Positions 15,808-24,231 of a stretch of 64,000 bases of DNA are shown here, one piece after another (position 1 is the first letter of the stretch; every line of letters begins with the position of its first letter). Source of the DNA: UBA2287 sp037442025 (GTDB taxonomy: Bacteria > Bacteroidota > Bacteroidia > Bacteroidales > Tenuifilaceae); the NCBI GenBank assembly GCA_037442025.1, contig JBBIRB010000002.1, positions 52,184 through 116,183 on the forward strand, read 5' to 3'. The notes beneath the pieces are model-generated. The model did no database searches. It had not been told where the DNA came from and worked only from the letters and a program-made list of their open reading frames with translations. The position numbers and the translations under genes are program-made.

Positions 15808-17811
15808 TTATTCAGTTTTATCTTCGCCCTGCTTCTCTGAAGCCTCGATGTCCCTTACAAGTTCTTCGCTCCGGGTATGAGACTTACGAGGTCCAAATAT
15901 ATTTTCTAAATCCTCGCTGAAAATGACTTCTCGCTCAAGCAAAAGGTTGGCAAGTTTATCGAGGCCAACTCTGTTTTGCATGAGAATTTCCTTTGCATTT
16001 ATGTAGGCAATTTCTACCAGCTTCTTGCTTTCACCATCTATTACTTCTGCGGTTTTTTCGCTGTATGGCTTAGAAAAGGCGAATTCGGTTTGGCCCGAAG
16101 AATCGTAAAAGCTAATGTTTTTTAAAATTTCGCTCATACCAAAGTAGGCAACCATGGCATAGGCTTGTTTGGTAACTCGCTCCAGATCGTTAAGGGCACC
16201 CGTTGATATTTTGTTGAAAACAATCTCTTCAGCGGCCCTTCCGCCCAGGGTTGAACTCATTTCGTGCATCATTTGTTCGGTTGTTGTAAGCTGCCTCTCT
16301 TCGGGCAAATACCAAGCTGCACCAAGCGACTTACCCCGAGGGATAATAGTAACTTTTAGTAACGGATTGGCATATTCCATCAGCCAACTTACAGTAGCGT
16401 GACCAGCTTCGTGGTAGGCAATTGTTTTCTTCTCCTCGAGAGAGATGATTTTATTCTTCTTTTCTAACCCCCCAATTATGCGATCAATGGCGTCGAGAAA
16501 ATCTTGTTTTTCGACAAAGGTTTTATTTTTTCGGGCAGCAATAAGGGCTGCCTCATTGCAAACATTGGCAATATCGGCTCCGGAAAAGCCGGGGGTTTGC
16601 TTGGCAAGAAAACTAACATTAAAATCGGGTTCGAGTTTCATCGGCTTGAGGTGAACTCCAAAAATCTCCTGCCTTTCTTTTAAATCGGGCAACTCTACAT
16701 GAATTTGTCTATCGAATCGACCAGCACGAAGCAAGGCTCTATCGAGTATATCGGCACGGTTGGTTGCGGCTAAAATAATAACCCCCTGATTTGACCCGAA
16801 GCCATCCATTTCAGTTAACAATTGGTTTAGGGTGTTTTCGCGCTCGTCGTTGGCAGAGAAGCTGGGATTTTTACCTCGTGCCCTACCAACCGCATCAATT
16901 TCATCGATAAAAACAATGCAGGGTGCCTTCTCCTTGGCTTGCTTAAATAGGTCGCGAACGCGCGATGCACCTACACCAACAAACATCTCAACAAAATCGG
17001 AACCAGACATGCTGAAGAAGGGCACATTGGCTTCGCCAGCAACGGCTTTTGCCAACAATGTTTTTCCAGTACCTGGGGGACCAACCAAGAGAACTCCCTT
17101 GGGAATCTTTCCACCCAAATCGGTGTATTTTTTTGGATTCTTGAGAAAATCCACAATTTCCATTATTTCTACCTTGGCTTCCTCTAAACCAGCAACATCC
17201 TTAAAGTCGATACGATTGTTATTCTCTTTGTCGAAAAGTTGAGCCTTTGATTTTCCTACACTAAAAATGTTGCCCCCAGGCCCCCCTGCACCTCCGCTTA
17301 TGCGGCGGAATATGAAAATCCACACTCCTACCAAAAGGAGTATGGGTAGTAGCCATGTTAGTACTTCCCCAAAATAGTTTGGGCGTTCCTCGTAGTCGGC
17401 ATACAGCCGTTCATTCTGGGGAATATTGGCTTGTGCTTCCTCCAATTGCCTTTCAAATGTTTCAATGGACCCGATTGTAAAAAAGAAGTGGGGACCAGAA
17501 GACTTTTTAACATCGCCAAGTCTACTAGCATACTTTTCTACGCTTTCAGATTTTATGTATACCTCAACCTTTCCCTGGTTTCGTATAACCAGCAACTTAG
17601 AAATGTCGTTACCTGCAAGCATTTGGGTTTTAACCTCCTGCCAATTGCTTTCAACTGCGCTTTTGGGCTTATAGAAATAATTAAGGGCTAAAATGGCTCC
17701 AATAATTATAATATAAACCCAGTACACATTGAATTTAGGCTTATTCAATTTGCCCTTACCATTCAAATCTGTAAATGACTGCTTTTCTTTCTTGTTTTCG
17801 TTTTCCAACAT
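15808..17811 (-). CDS. ftsH: ATP-dependent zinc metalloprotease FtsH
   Basis: 667 residues. FtsH is a hexameric membrane AAA protease that degrades membrane and some soluble proteins. There are two transmembrane helices (about 30-47 and 151-168) around a periplasmic domain. The AAA module has Walker A GPPGTGKT (244-251), Walker B IVFIDEID (299-306) and the second region of homology (ATNRADILDRALLRAGRFDR). The zinc site HEAGH is at 467-471. A Gly-rich linker (ISGGAGGPGG) follows the second helix. It sits 71 bases downstream of rsfS and 6 bases upstream of the DUF2007 gene. Confidence 0.98.
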   Translation of the reverse strand: MLENENKKEKQSFTDLNGKGKLNKPKFNVYWVYIIIIGAILALNYFYKPKSAVESNWQEVKTQMLAGNDISKLLVIRNQGKVEVYIKSESVEKYASRLGDVKKSSGPHFFFTIGSIETFERQLEEAQANIPQNERLYADYEERPNYFGEVLTWLLPILLLVGVWIFIFRRISGGAGGPGGNIFSVGKSKAQLFDKENNNRIDFKDVAGLEEAKVEIMEIVDFLKNPKKYTDLGGKIPKGVLLVGPPGTGKTLLAKAVAGEANVPFFSMSGSDFVEMFVGVGASRVRDLFKQAKEKAPCIVFIDEIDAVGRARGKNPSFSANDERENTLNQLLTEMDGFGSNQGVIILAATNRADILDRALLRAGRFDRQIHVELPDLKERQEIFGVHLKPMKLEPDFNVSFLAKQTPGFSGADIANVCNEAALIAARKNKTFVEKQDFLDAIDRIIGGLEKKNKIISLEEKKTIAYHEAGHATVSWLMEYANPLLKVTIIPRGKSLGAAWYLPEERQLTTTEQMMHEMSSTLGGRAAEEIVFNKISTGALNDLERVTKQAYAMVAYFGMSEILKNISFYDSSGQTEFAFSKPYSEKTAEVIDGESKKLVEIAYINAKEILMQNRVGLDKLANLLLEREVIFSEDLENIFGPRKSHTRSEELVRDIEASEKQGEDKTE

Positions 17812-17882
17812 AACTTAATTATTCTTTACGGCCAGGCTATTAATAACCAAAAAAACTGCAAAATTGTTTGAAGTAATTAAAA

Positions 17883-18254
17883 CTAATCGGCATGTTCTGT
17901 TCTGGCGGCATCGGCCCACAGTTCTTCGAGCCGATAAAACTGCCTCCATTCACTCTGAAAAACATGCACAACAACATTAACATAGTCTAAAATAATCCAT
18001 ATTGCATTTTCATAACCTCCCTTTTGCCAAGGTCTTTCTTGAAGCGACTCTTCTACTTTTATTTCAATATTGGTAGCAATGGCATCTACCTGTGTGGTGG
18101 ACTCGGCGCTACAGACCACAAAATAATCGCAAACAGCATTAGGTAACTTTCCAACATGCAGGGAAACAATGCGTTGTCCTTTCTTTTCGGCAATGGCTTC
18201 GACAATAGTGCTCAATAGGGCTTCAGCGTTATCCTGCTTTTTTCTTCTAGGCAT
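17883..18254 (-). CDS. rsfS: Ribosomal silencing factor RsfS (Iojap family)
   Basis: 123 residues. RsfS binds L14 and blocks 30S-50S joining when nutrients are scarce. The family features are SLHVGKLPNAVCDYFVVCSA in the first half and the signature WIILDYVNVVVHVFQSEWRQFYRLEELW near the C-terminus (split here: WIILDYVNVVVHVF and REFY-like RQFYRLEELW). Length is normal. It is the first gene of the rsfS-ftsH-DUF2007-cdsA-psd run and is divergent from birA. Confidence 0.94.
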   Translation of the reverse strand: MPRRKKQDNAEALLSTIVEAIAEKKGQRIVSLHVGKLPNAVCDYFVVCSAESTTQVDAIATNIEIKVEESLQERPWQKGGYENAIWIILDYVNVVVHVFQSEWRQFYRLEELWADAARTEHAD

Positions 18255-18277
18255 TTAAAACATTTATTATTAATTCA

Positions 18278-18285
18278 CAAAAGTA
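18278..18285 (-). promoter_or_regulatory. Possible -7 box upstream of rsfS
   Basis: TACTTTTG on the minus strand, 24 bases upstream of the rsfS start, matches TAnnTTTG. No TTTG box was found at the expected distance, so the call is tentative. Confidence 0.35.
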
Positions 18286-18389
18286 ATACTTTTTTGACAC
18301 TTTCTAAATAACAGCCCCTTTGCAAAAACTAATTAACATTTTTTCAATCAAAGTTTAAAATAAATTAAACCATATTTTACGAATGCATC

Positions 18390-18397
18390 TAAATTTG
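18390..18397 (+). promoter_or_regulatory. Possible -7 box upstream of birA
   Basis: TAAATTTG on the plus strand, 28 bases before the birA ATG at 18426, matches the Bacteroidota TAnnTTTG box. There is no clear -33 TTTG about 19 bases upstream. Confidence 0.35.
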
Positions 18398-18425
18398 TCG
18401 TAAGCAATTTAGCATATTCTTTACT

Positions 18426-19160
18426 ATGAATATTGGCCACACTATTATATGGATTGATGAGTTGGACTCGACTAATCGGTACATTAACCGAAATAAAAAC
18501 TTAGCGCCAGGAACCATTGTGGCAGCAAGGTTCCAAACCGACGGCAGAGGGCAACGCGGAAATACATGGGAAAGCAATGCCAACGAAAACCTTACTTTTA
18601 GTATTTTTCTAACCCCTTCGTTTGTTGGTGTGCAGGACCAGTTTATGCTATCCAAGGCAGCCGCATTAGGAATAAAGGACTATTTGAATTCGCTTCTCCC
18701 TAATATTTCCATTAAATGGCCCAACGACCTGTACGTTTCAAAAAGCAAAATTGCAGGAATTCTAATTGAAAACTCGGTAATGGGCAGCAAAATTGAATCA
18801 TCAACAATTGGTATTGGGTTAAATGTAAATCAGCTCGTATTCCCCGACGACTTACCAAATCCCACATCACTTGCCCTTGAAACGGGTATGAAATTGGACA
18901 TTGAAAGTTCTCTTGAAGAAGTTGCCAAATGCCTGAACCAACGTTTTAACCAGCTGGAGGAGGCTAACTATCAATCTATCTCTAACGATTATTATAACTC
19001 ACTTTACCAGTTGGAAACTTATTACAAGTACAGCGCAAACGGAATTACTTTCGAGGCAAAAATAGTAGGAGTTAAAAATTCGGGCGAAATTGTTGTACAA
19101 AAGGCCAATGGAGAAACCCTTTCGTTTGGCTTTAAGGAACTGGTTTACTTAAGTAGCTAA
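18426..19160 (+). CDS. birA: Biotin--[acetyl-CoA-carboxylase] ligase, catalytic-domain only
   Basis: 244 residues. The enzyme adenylates biotin and transfers it to the biotin carboxyl carrier protein. The biotin/ATP-binding loop appears as DGRGQRGNTWES (GRGxxG type), followed by ISIKWPNDLYVSKSKIAGIL with the conserved catalytic lysine, and GIGLNVNQ. There is no N-terminal helix-turn-helix, so it is a monofunctional ligase rather than a biotin repressor. Its last four bases overlap the convergent SRPBCC gene. Confidence 0.93.
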   Translation: MNIGHTIIWIDELDSTNRYINRNKNLAPGTIVAARFQTDGRGQRGNTWESNANENLTFSIFLTPSFVGVQDQFMLSKAAALGIKDYLNSLLPNISIKWPNDLYVSKSKIAGILIENSVMGSKIESSTIGIGLNVNQLVFPDDLPNPTSLALETGMKLDIESSLEEVAKCLNQRFNQLEEANYQSISNDYYNSLYQLETYYKYSANGITFEAKIVGVKNSGEIVVQKANGETLSFGFKELVYLSS

Positions 19161-19570
19161 ACGTTGAAAGCCTTGGCCAACGATTCAGCAATCGTATCAA
19201 CTCCCTCCTGCAACTTCGATTTTACCATCCAAGCCATGGCAATATTCAAATCAGCTTTTAAAGTAATTTTCATTCGGGTATCGTAGGGAGCAACTTGTTT
19301 GAATTGAAACCATAAGACAACCTCGAAGGGAAGACCCTCCTCCCCAGTAATCTTTATTGTTTTGTAGGGTTCACGCTCAATTATGCGTAGTTTTATTGGG
19401 CCAAAGCCCTTTGCATTGAAGCTACACGAATCGTCGTCGGCCTGCCAATCATCTATTTTTGCAGCATGCGCAATGGAATCGAATGCTTTAAAGCTGCTTA
19501 ATACAGTGTAAACCTGCTCGTCGGTCCGACGAATGGCTACAATTTTGCTCTCAACGGTAGTCATATTCAA
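19157..19570 (-). CDS. SRPBCC (START-like) fold protein
   Basis: 137 residues with the order of strands and a long C-terminal helix (about 105-137) typical of the SRPBCC/polyketide cyclase-like fold, which forms a hydrophobic ligand-binding cavity. Recognisable parts are an N-terminal ESKIVAIRRTDEQVYTVLSS, a central IKITGEEGLPFEVVLWFQF and a final AMAWMVKSKLQEGVDTIAES. No catalytic motif can be named and the ligand is unknown. It is 5 bases downstream of pyrE and likely cotranscribed with it; its 3' end overlaps birA by four bases. Confidence 0.7.
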   Translation of the reverse strand: MNMTTVESKIVAIRRTDEQVYTVLSSFKAFDSIAHAAKIDDWQADDDSCSFNAKGFGPIKLRIIEREPYKTIKITGEEGLPFEVVLWFQFKQVAPYDTRMKITLKADLNIAMAWMVKSKLQEGVDTIAESLAKAFNV

Positions 19571-19575
19571 TTAAA

Positions 19576-20208
19576 CTATTGTCCCCAGGTTTCTGGGTTC
19601 GTGCGCCAACGCTTCAAACTTTGGAGTTGCTCAGGTGAGACACTTCCTGTTTCCAATGCCCTGTGGATAAGTTGCGAGTACGAAGCAAGCGTATGCAAGG
19701 TAACACCCTCGCGGTCGAAGTTTTCTTGAGCCTGGGGAAACCCGTAGGTAAAGATAGCTACCATGCCTAAAACCTGTGTTCCAGCCTGTCGCAGCGCACG
19801 AACGGCATTCAGACTGCTGTTACCGGTCGATATCAAATCTTCAATCACAAGCACTCGTTGCCCCGACTCAATATGTCCCTCAATTTGGTTTGATAATCCA
19901 TGCTTTTTGGGTTCGGGCCGAACATAAACGAATGGTTTTTCAAGAGCATCGGCAACAAGTACTCCATGGGCAATAGCTCCGGTTGCCACTCCAGCAATAA
20001 CGTCTATCGACTGAAAATGGCTGTTTATAACAAAACAAAAACTTTCACATATCTCCTTGCGTATTTGGGGATACGACAGGATGATACGGTTATCGCAGTA
20101 AATTGGCGATTTCCATCCCGAAGCCCATGTAAACGGGCTTGCAATGTTTAGTTTTATTGCATTAATTTGCAACAGCTTGGTTATAATACTTGCAGATACA
20201 TTGGCCAT
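19576..20208 (-). CDS. pyrE: Orotate phosphoribosyltransferase
   Basis: 210 residues from the ATG at 20208 (an in-frame GTG three codons earlier is less likely). The enzyme joins orotate to PRPP to make OMP in pyrimidine synthesis. Visible motifs are IYCDNRIILSYP near residues 35-46, IAGVATGAIAHGVLVAD, YVRPEPKKHGLSNQIEG (flexible catalytic loop) and the PRPP-binding VLVIEDLISTGNSSL. The ATG shares two bases with the ATG of the divergent Nudix gene, so there is no spacer between the two genes. Confidence 0.95.
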   Translation of the reverse strand: MANVSASIITKLLQINAIKLNIASPFTWASGWKSPIYCDNRIILSYPQIRKEICESFCFVINSHFQSIDVIAGVATGAIAHGVLVADALEKPFVYVRPEPKKHGLSNQIEGHIESGQRVLVIEDLISTGNSSLNAVRALRQAGTQVLGMVAIFTYGFPQAQENFDREGVTLHTLASYSQLIHRALETGSVSPEQLQSLKRWRTNPETWGQ

Positions 20209-20851
20209 GAAAAACACAATTTATTTTGAAAATAGGAAACTCGTTTTTTGCGAAAACTACATCGATGATTTTCTGAACGAAAGTGGATTCTTCATAAAAA
20301 CCACTTCGAGCACCGACGTCGCAAAAATACTGAACTTTTTCGAAAATACACCTAGCATTAAAACGCTTCATTTATTCGGGAGCCATTCTCACCAAATTTT
20401 CGAAAAGGTTAAAAAGAACTTTATTCCGGTTTCGGCTGCAGGTGGACTTGTAAAAAACACCAATGGAGAATTTCTACTTATTGAGCGTAATGAAGTTTGG
20501 GACCTTCCAAAAGGGAAAGTTGAGGCAAACGAAACTCCTAAAGAAGCAGCTCTGAGGGAGGTTTCAGAAGAATGTGGAATTAATGGCCTAACAATTATTT
20601 CGGAACTGGGCACAACACTACATACTTATACAAGGGATAATAAAAAATACCTGAAACAAACCCATTGGTTTGAAATGATTTACAGCGGCAATGGTAACTT
20701 AACTCCCCAAAAGAGCGAAGGAATAACGCAAGCCATTTGGGTGCAAAACTGCGAACTGTATACAAAATTGAAAAGAACCTACGGATCGATTCGAGAGGTT
20801 TTTCAGTGGATCGTTTTTTTTAAATCTCCCCTTTCGACCGAAGTATTTTGA
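20207..20851 (+). CDS. Nudix hydrolase with an N-terminal extra domain
   Basis: 214 residues from the ATG at 20207. The Nudix box GKVEANETPKEAALREVSEE continues into CGI and fits GX5EX7REUXEEXGU, the Mg-binding site for hydrolysing nucleoside diphosphate-linked compounds. The Nudix fold starts around VSAAGGLVKNTNGEFLLIER. The first 75 or so residues are a separate alpha/beta region seen in some Bacteroidota Nudix proteins, with no known role. The substrate is unknown. The gene starts inside the pyrE start codon and its last 32 bases overlap the 3' end of the convergent TlpA-like gene. Confidence 0.85.
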   Translation: MKNTIYFENRKLVFCENYIDDFLNESGFFIKTTSSTDVAKILNFFENTPSIKTLHLFGSHSHQIFEKVKKNFIPVSAAGGLVKNTNGEFLLIERNEVWDLPKGKVEANETPKEAALREVSEECGINGLTIISELGTTLHTYTRDNKKYLKQTHWFEMIYSGNGNLTPQKSEGITQAIWVQNCELYTKLKRTYGSIREVFQWIVFFKSPLSTEVF

Positions 20852-22226
20852 AGAATTGAATTTCAAAATTTTCACGGGGCGAAGGTGCAGGCGAAAGCAC
20901 CAACCTCCTGTCGGGCCCAATTAGGAAATAGGTTGGGAATGCTCTCACATCGAAATCCTTTACAATATCGGGCTTATTGCCATAGTGAAGGAAAGTCCAA
21001 CGGTACTTGGTTTGTGCAATTAACGATTTAAGGTCGTCAATATTCCGGTCGACACTGATAGTAACAATTTCCAAACGAGATTGATGCTTCTCGAATAGCT
21101 TCTGAAGAAGCGTAAATTCCTGCAAGCAAGTATAACTGCTAGTTGAGCAAAAATTCAGATAAACGTATTTCCCTTCGAAGCTATTCAGAGTTACCAGTTT
21201 TCCGTTCAGGTCGTAAAGTTCGAATGGAGTGGGCACAAAACCCGAAAGCAAGCGCGTAACCCGCAACCTGATATTTTCAGCAATATGCAAATGCTCTGCA
21301 ATTTTGGTGGTTCGGTAAAGCGAATCGAGTATGCTAACCAGTGCCGAACGGGAAAACTTATCGTCGAAAAAACTATCGTGTAGTCCCTTAAGAATTACCA
21401 GTTCGAGAAGCGAATCGTTTGCCAACACCCTATCGGATGCGAGAGTCTGCTTCAACCTCGAGTAACTTTTCCTTTCAGATATATCGGCAAAAATGGCTGA
21501 GCCGCTTTCGGAGCGGGAAAAGAAAAGGAAGTACTTATCGTACACCAAATTGAAGAGTTCCATGTAGGCTGGATTGTTGTACTGAATAGGCCTATTAAGG
21601 AAATATGAATCGGAAATGCTACGTGCTTTTTGGTGAAGCGAAAGCTGGTAAAGCAGTCCGTATCGGTAGGTTCGGTAATCTTTAAAAAAAGGATTCGAAA
21701 ATTGACCAAAACGAGCTTCCATAGCACTTACAAGCGAGTCGATGGGTAGGTTGGGTTTTCGAGCATAAGCGTCGGCAACAATGCCATCGAACCTTTCGTT
21801 AAAGGCCATATCGAATGAACTTACGAGAAAGTTTAACTCATTTTTATCAGGTTTTGCTATACCTACATGCACCTCCACCTCCCTAAAAAAGGGGTTCAAT
21901 CTTTGTGCTTCAGTCTTATCTTCCCTAGCGGGCAGAATCAGCTGGTAAGTTTTACCGGGCTCGGCAAAAAAGTATATTTTGTAAATACCCAAGTAGCTGA
22001 AAACAAAAGTTACCTCATTAATTTTCAGTTCGCAAGCAAACTTACCCTGGGCTGATACTTTACAGCGGGCAATGGGTTCCTCGGTTTGAGATATGAAGTC
22101 GGAGTAGCGATAAAAAACAAGTTCCTCGTTGGCATAATTCGGATTGGCACCATTAACAAAAGCCTTTTGGGCCGATGCCTGCAGTGCTATAAAAGTAAGA
22201 AGTAGGATTAAAAAATACCTCATCAT
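20820..22226 (-). CDS. TlpA-like thioredoxin-fold secreted protein lacking the first active-site cysteine
   Basis: About 468 residues from the Met at 22226, which gives a signal peptide ending LQASAQ. An N-terminal region of about 330 residues, rich in beta strands then helices, precedes a C-terminal thioredoxin fold (numbering from an upstream in-frame Met at 22253: about 340-477). That fold starts FELYDLNGKLVTLNSFEGKY and has the cis-proline region AFPTYFLIGPD. Where TlpA relatives have WCxPC, this protein has Ser373-Tyr-Thr-Cys376, plus an extra Cys369. It may therefore not work as a normal disulfide reductase. Expected in the periplasm. It is 40 bases downstream of coaD. Confidence 0.78.
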   Translation of the reverse strand: MMRYFLILLLTFIALQASAQKAFVNGANPNYANEELVFYRYSDFISQTEEPIARCKVSAQGKFACELKINEVTFVFSYLGIYKIYFFAEPGKTYQLILPAREDKTEAQRLNPFFREVEVHVGIAKPDKNELNFLVSSFDMAFNERFDGIVADAYARKPNLPIDSLVSAMEARFGQFSNPFFKDYRTYRYGLLYQLSLHQKARSISDSYFLNRPIQYNNPAYMELFNLVYDKYFLFFSRSESGSAIFADISERKSYSRLKQTLASDRVLANDSLLELVILKGLHDSFFDDKFSRSALVSILDSLYRTTKIAEHLHIAENIRLRVTRLLSGFVPTPFELYDLNGKLVTLNSFEGKYVYLNFCSTSSYTCLQEFTLLQKLFEKHQSRLEIVTISVDRNIDDLKSLIAQTKYRWTFLHYGNKPDIVKDFDVRAFPTYFLIGPDRRLVLSPAPSPRENFEIQFFKILRSKGEI

Positions 22227-22293
22227 TAAAAAGTTTATTAAAACTATTGGCAATGGGAAACAACAATCGTGCTATTACGTTGGAAACGGAATG

Positions 22294-22767
22294 TTACTCC
22301 ATATATTTTTTCAGGTCGATGCTATTAGGCACAAACTTAGATGCATCGCCACCGTTCAGGATTATATCCCTAACAATGGTTGAATTTATTGGGGTGTGTT
22401 CGGGGGCAGTAAGCAGAAAAACCGACTCAATGTGGGGCATAAGCTGCTTGTTTACCTGGCCAATTGCCCTTTCGTATTCGAAATCGGCCGATGTGCGAAG
22501 GCCCCGTAAAAGGAATTTTGCCCCAAGTTTATGGCAAAAATCGACAGTAAGCCCTTCGTAGGAAACTACTTCGACCCGGGCTTCCTCTTTAAAAACCTGG
22601 CTAATCATTGCCAATCGGTTTTCGAGAGAAAAAAGCGATTTTTTGGCAGCATTCTGGCCTACGGCCACCACTACCCTATCGAATATGCTGAGCGCTCTGA
22701 GCACCAACGCTTCGTGCCCAACGGTAAAGGGGTCGAACGATCCGGGGAAAACGGCTACTTTCTGCAT
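22294..22767 (-). CDS. coaD: Phosphopantetheine adenylyltransferase
   Basis: 157 residues. The enzyme transfers AMP to 4'-phosphopantetheine in coenzyme A synthesis. The N-terminus MQKVAVFPGSFDPFTVGHEA holds the nucleotidyltransferase TxGH motif. NRLAMISQVF and FLLRGLRTSADFEYERAI (substrate-binding region) and the C-terminal STIVRDI with GGDASKFVP follow the family. Length is normal. The start codon lies 44 bases after the end of the HSDR_N gene. Confidence 0.97.
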   Translation of the reverse strand: MQKVAVFPGSFDPFTVGHEALVLRALSIFDRVVVAVGQNAAKKSLFSLENRLAMISQVFKEEARVEVVSYEGLTVDFCHKLGAKFLLRGLRTSADFEYERAIGQVNKQLMPHIESVFLLTAPEHTPINSTIVRDIILNGGDASKFVPNSIDLKKYME

Positions 22768-22781
22768 AACCTTGTTTTCAG

Positions 22782-22812
22782 CAAAAGTAATACAAACTTC
22801 ATAATTTGCAAT
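22782..22812 (-). promoter_or_regulatory. Probable coaD promoter
   Basis: On the minus strand TACTTTTG at 22789-22782 matches TAnnTTTG. Nineteen bases upstream is ATTG (22812-22809), three of four bases of the -33 box. It is 15 bases before the coaD start, and its upstream box touches the stop codon of the preceding gene. Confidence 0.4.
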
Positions 22813-23276
22813 TAAGCTGTTTGCAGGTCGTCGAAATCTGGAATATCTTTTAAAAAAAGATAACTATTGGACTCGAGGTTGACTTTACAACAAAAATGAT
22901 CCATTCCGTTAGTAATTACTAAATAGTTTGCCCCTAGAGAAATATTATACCTTGCCGCCTGGGCGAAGGTTGAGTTAGAAAGTTCAACCCCTGGTGCCTT
23001 ACATTCAACCACCATAATGGGTTGCCCGTTTCTGCTGTAAACCACAATATCGGCCCGTTGGGGCATGCCACTTACCAGCACCTGCTGTTCTACTCTAATA
23101 AGGCCAATTGGGTAAGCCTTATGCTTAATTAAATAGTTCAAGAAATGCTGCCTAACCCACTCCTCGGCCGTAAGAACGATATGTTTCCTTCGCACAACAT
23201 CGAAAATCAGCTGCTCATTACCCCGCATGGTAAGTTTGGGATCGAATTCGGGTAAATTTAACTTGGTCAACTGCAT
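22812..23276 (-). CDS. HsdR N-terminal-like (HSDR_N) nuclease-fold protein
   Basis: About 154 residues from the Met at 23276. It resembles the HSDR_N domain of type I restriction enzymes, a PD-(D/E)xK nuclease fold. Candidate catalytic residues are Asp in QRADIVVYSRNGQP and Glu-x-Lys in MVVECKAPG. There are no helicase, specificity or methyltransferase genes nearby, so it is a stand-alone domain and not a restriction system. In Bacteroidota such single-domain genes are often next to coaD and holA, as here, suggesting a housekeeping nucleic-acid role; this is inference. Confidence 0.8.
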   Translation of the reverse strand: MQLTKLNLPEFDPKLTMRGNEQLIFDVVRRKHIVLTAEEWVRQHFLNYLIKHKAYPIGLIRVEQQVLVSGMPQRADIVVYSRNGQPIMVVECKAPGVELSNSTFAQAARYNISLGANYLVITNGMDHFCCKVNLESNSYLFLKDIPDFDDLQTA

Positions 23277-23323
23277 TATTTTTATGCAAATATCGAACAT
23301 TTAGGCATGCTAACAAACATGGC

Positions 23324-23355
23324 TTTGCGAAGTAATTACAAAAAATCTATATTTG
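23324..23355 (+). promoter_or_regulatory. Promoter of the AMP nucleosidase-holA operon
   Basis: TTTG at 23324-23327, a 20-base spacer and TATATTTG at 23348-23355 match the Bacteroidota consensus. The start codon used here (23448) is about 90 bases downstream, leaving a leader of some 85 bases with no recognised riboswitch. Confidence 0.6.
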
Positions 23356-23447
23356 CCATCGAAGAGATTGAATGGTAATAGAGCAACTTTCATTCCTAAA
23401 GAACCCATTGCGAACCACTTGGCTTAAAGTGATTAATGCGACACGAT

Positions 23448-24218
23448 ATGAAAACTAAAGAAGACATAGTAACCAACTGGCTCCCCCGTTACACCGGTCA
23501 TAAAATTGAAGAATTTGGAGAATACATCCTTTTAACCAACTTCAGGGGGTATCTCGAATACTTTGCCCGCTACATGGAGGTTGAAATAGCTGACCCCTCT
23601 GCCAATATGCCCTGTGCAACCAAGGATGGCATAACCATGATTGATTTTGGCATGGGAAGCCCCAATGCTGCAACCATTATGGATTTACTAGGGGCCATTA
23701 AACCAAAAGCGGTTCTTTTTCTGGGAAAATGTGGCGGTTTGAAAAGAAAAAATGAACTTGGCGACCTGATTCTTCCCATTGCTGCCATTCGGCACGAAGG
23801 TACATCGAACGACTATTTTCCACCAGAGGTGCCTGCTCTACCCGCATTTAACCTCCAGCGTGCTGTTTCAACAACCATACGTAACCACAAGCGCGACTAC
23901 TGGACTGGCACGGTAATAACCACCAACCGAAGGGTTTGGGAATACGACGAGGAGTTTAAAGACTACCTTCGCCGCGTTAGGGCCATGGCAATCGACATGG
24001 AAACAGCAACCGTTTTCACCGTGGGCTTTGCCAACGAAATTCCCACCGGAGCGCTGCTATTAGTATCGGATCAGCCCATGATTTCCTCAGGGGTAAAAAC
24101 TAGCGAAAGCGACAAGAAAGTCACCAATCTTTTTGTTGAGGATCACATTATTATTGGCATCGAATCGTTAAAGGAGCTAAAAAACAACGGCCTTTCGGTT
24201 AAGCACCTGAAATTCTAA
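23448..24218 (+). CDS. amn: AMP nucleosidase, short form
   Basis: 256 residues from the Met at 23448 (an in-frame ATG at 23436 is possible). AMP nucleosidase cuts AMP to adenine and ribose 5-phosphate. It has the nucleoside phosphorylase fold: ITMIDFGMGSPNAATIMDLL, AVLFLGKCGG (phosphate/ribose pocket region), and AIDMETATVFTVGF, the METE-like ribose-binding motif, then LLVSDQPM. The long regulatory N-terminal domain of the E. coli enzyme is absent, as is usual in Bacteroidota. It is the first gene of a five-gene plus-strand run, 13 bases before holA. Confidence 0.9.
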   Translation: MKTKEDIVTNWLPRYTGHKIEEFGEYILLTNFRGYLEYFARYMEVEIADPSANMPCATKDGITMIDFGMGSPNAATIMDLLGAIKPKAVLFLGKCGGLKRKNELGDLILPIAAIRHEGTSNDYFPPEVPALPAFNLQRAVSTTIRNHKRDYWTGTVITTNRRVWEYDEEFKDYLRRVRAMAIDMETATVFTVGFANEIPTGALLLVSDQPMISSGVKTSESDKKVTNLFVEDHIIIGIESLKELKNNGLSVKHLKF

Positions 24219-24231
24219 ATTATATCGGGCT

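Noticed and set aside
22812..23276. Type I restriction-modification system
   Set aside because: Only an N-terminal HsdR-like domain is present; no helicase, HsdS or HsdM gene is nearby.
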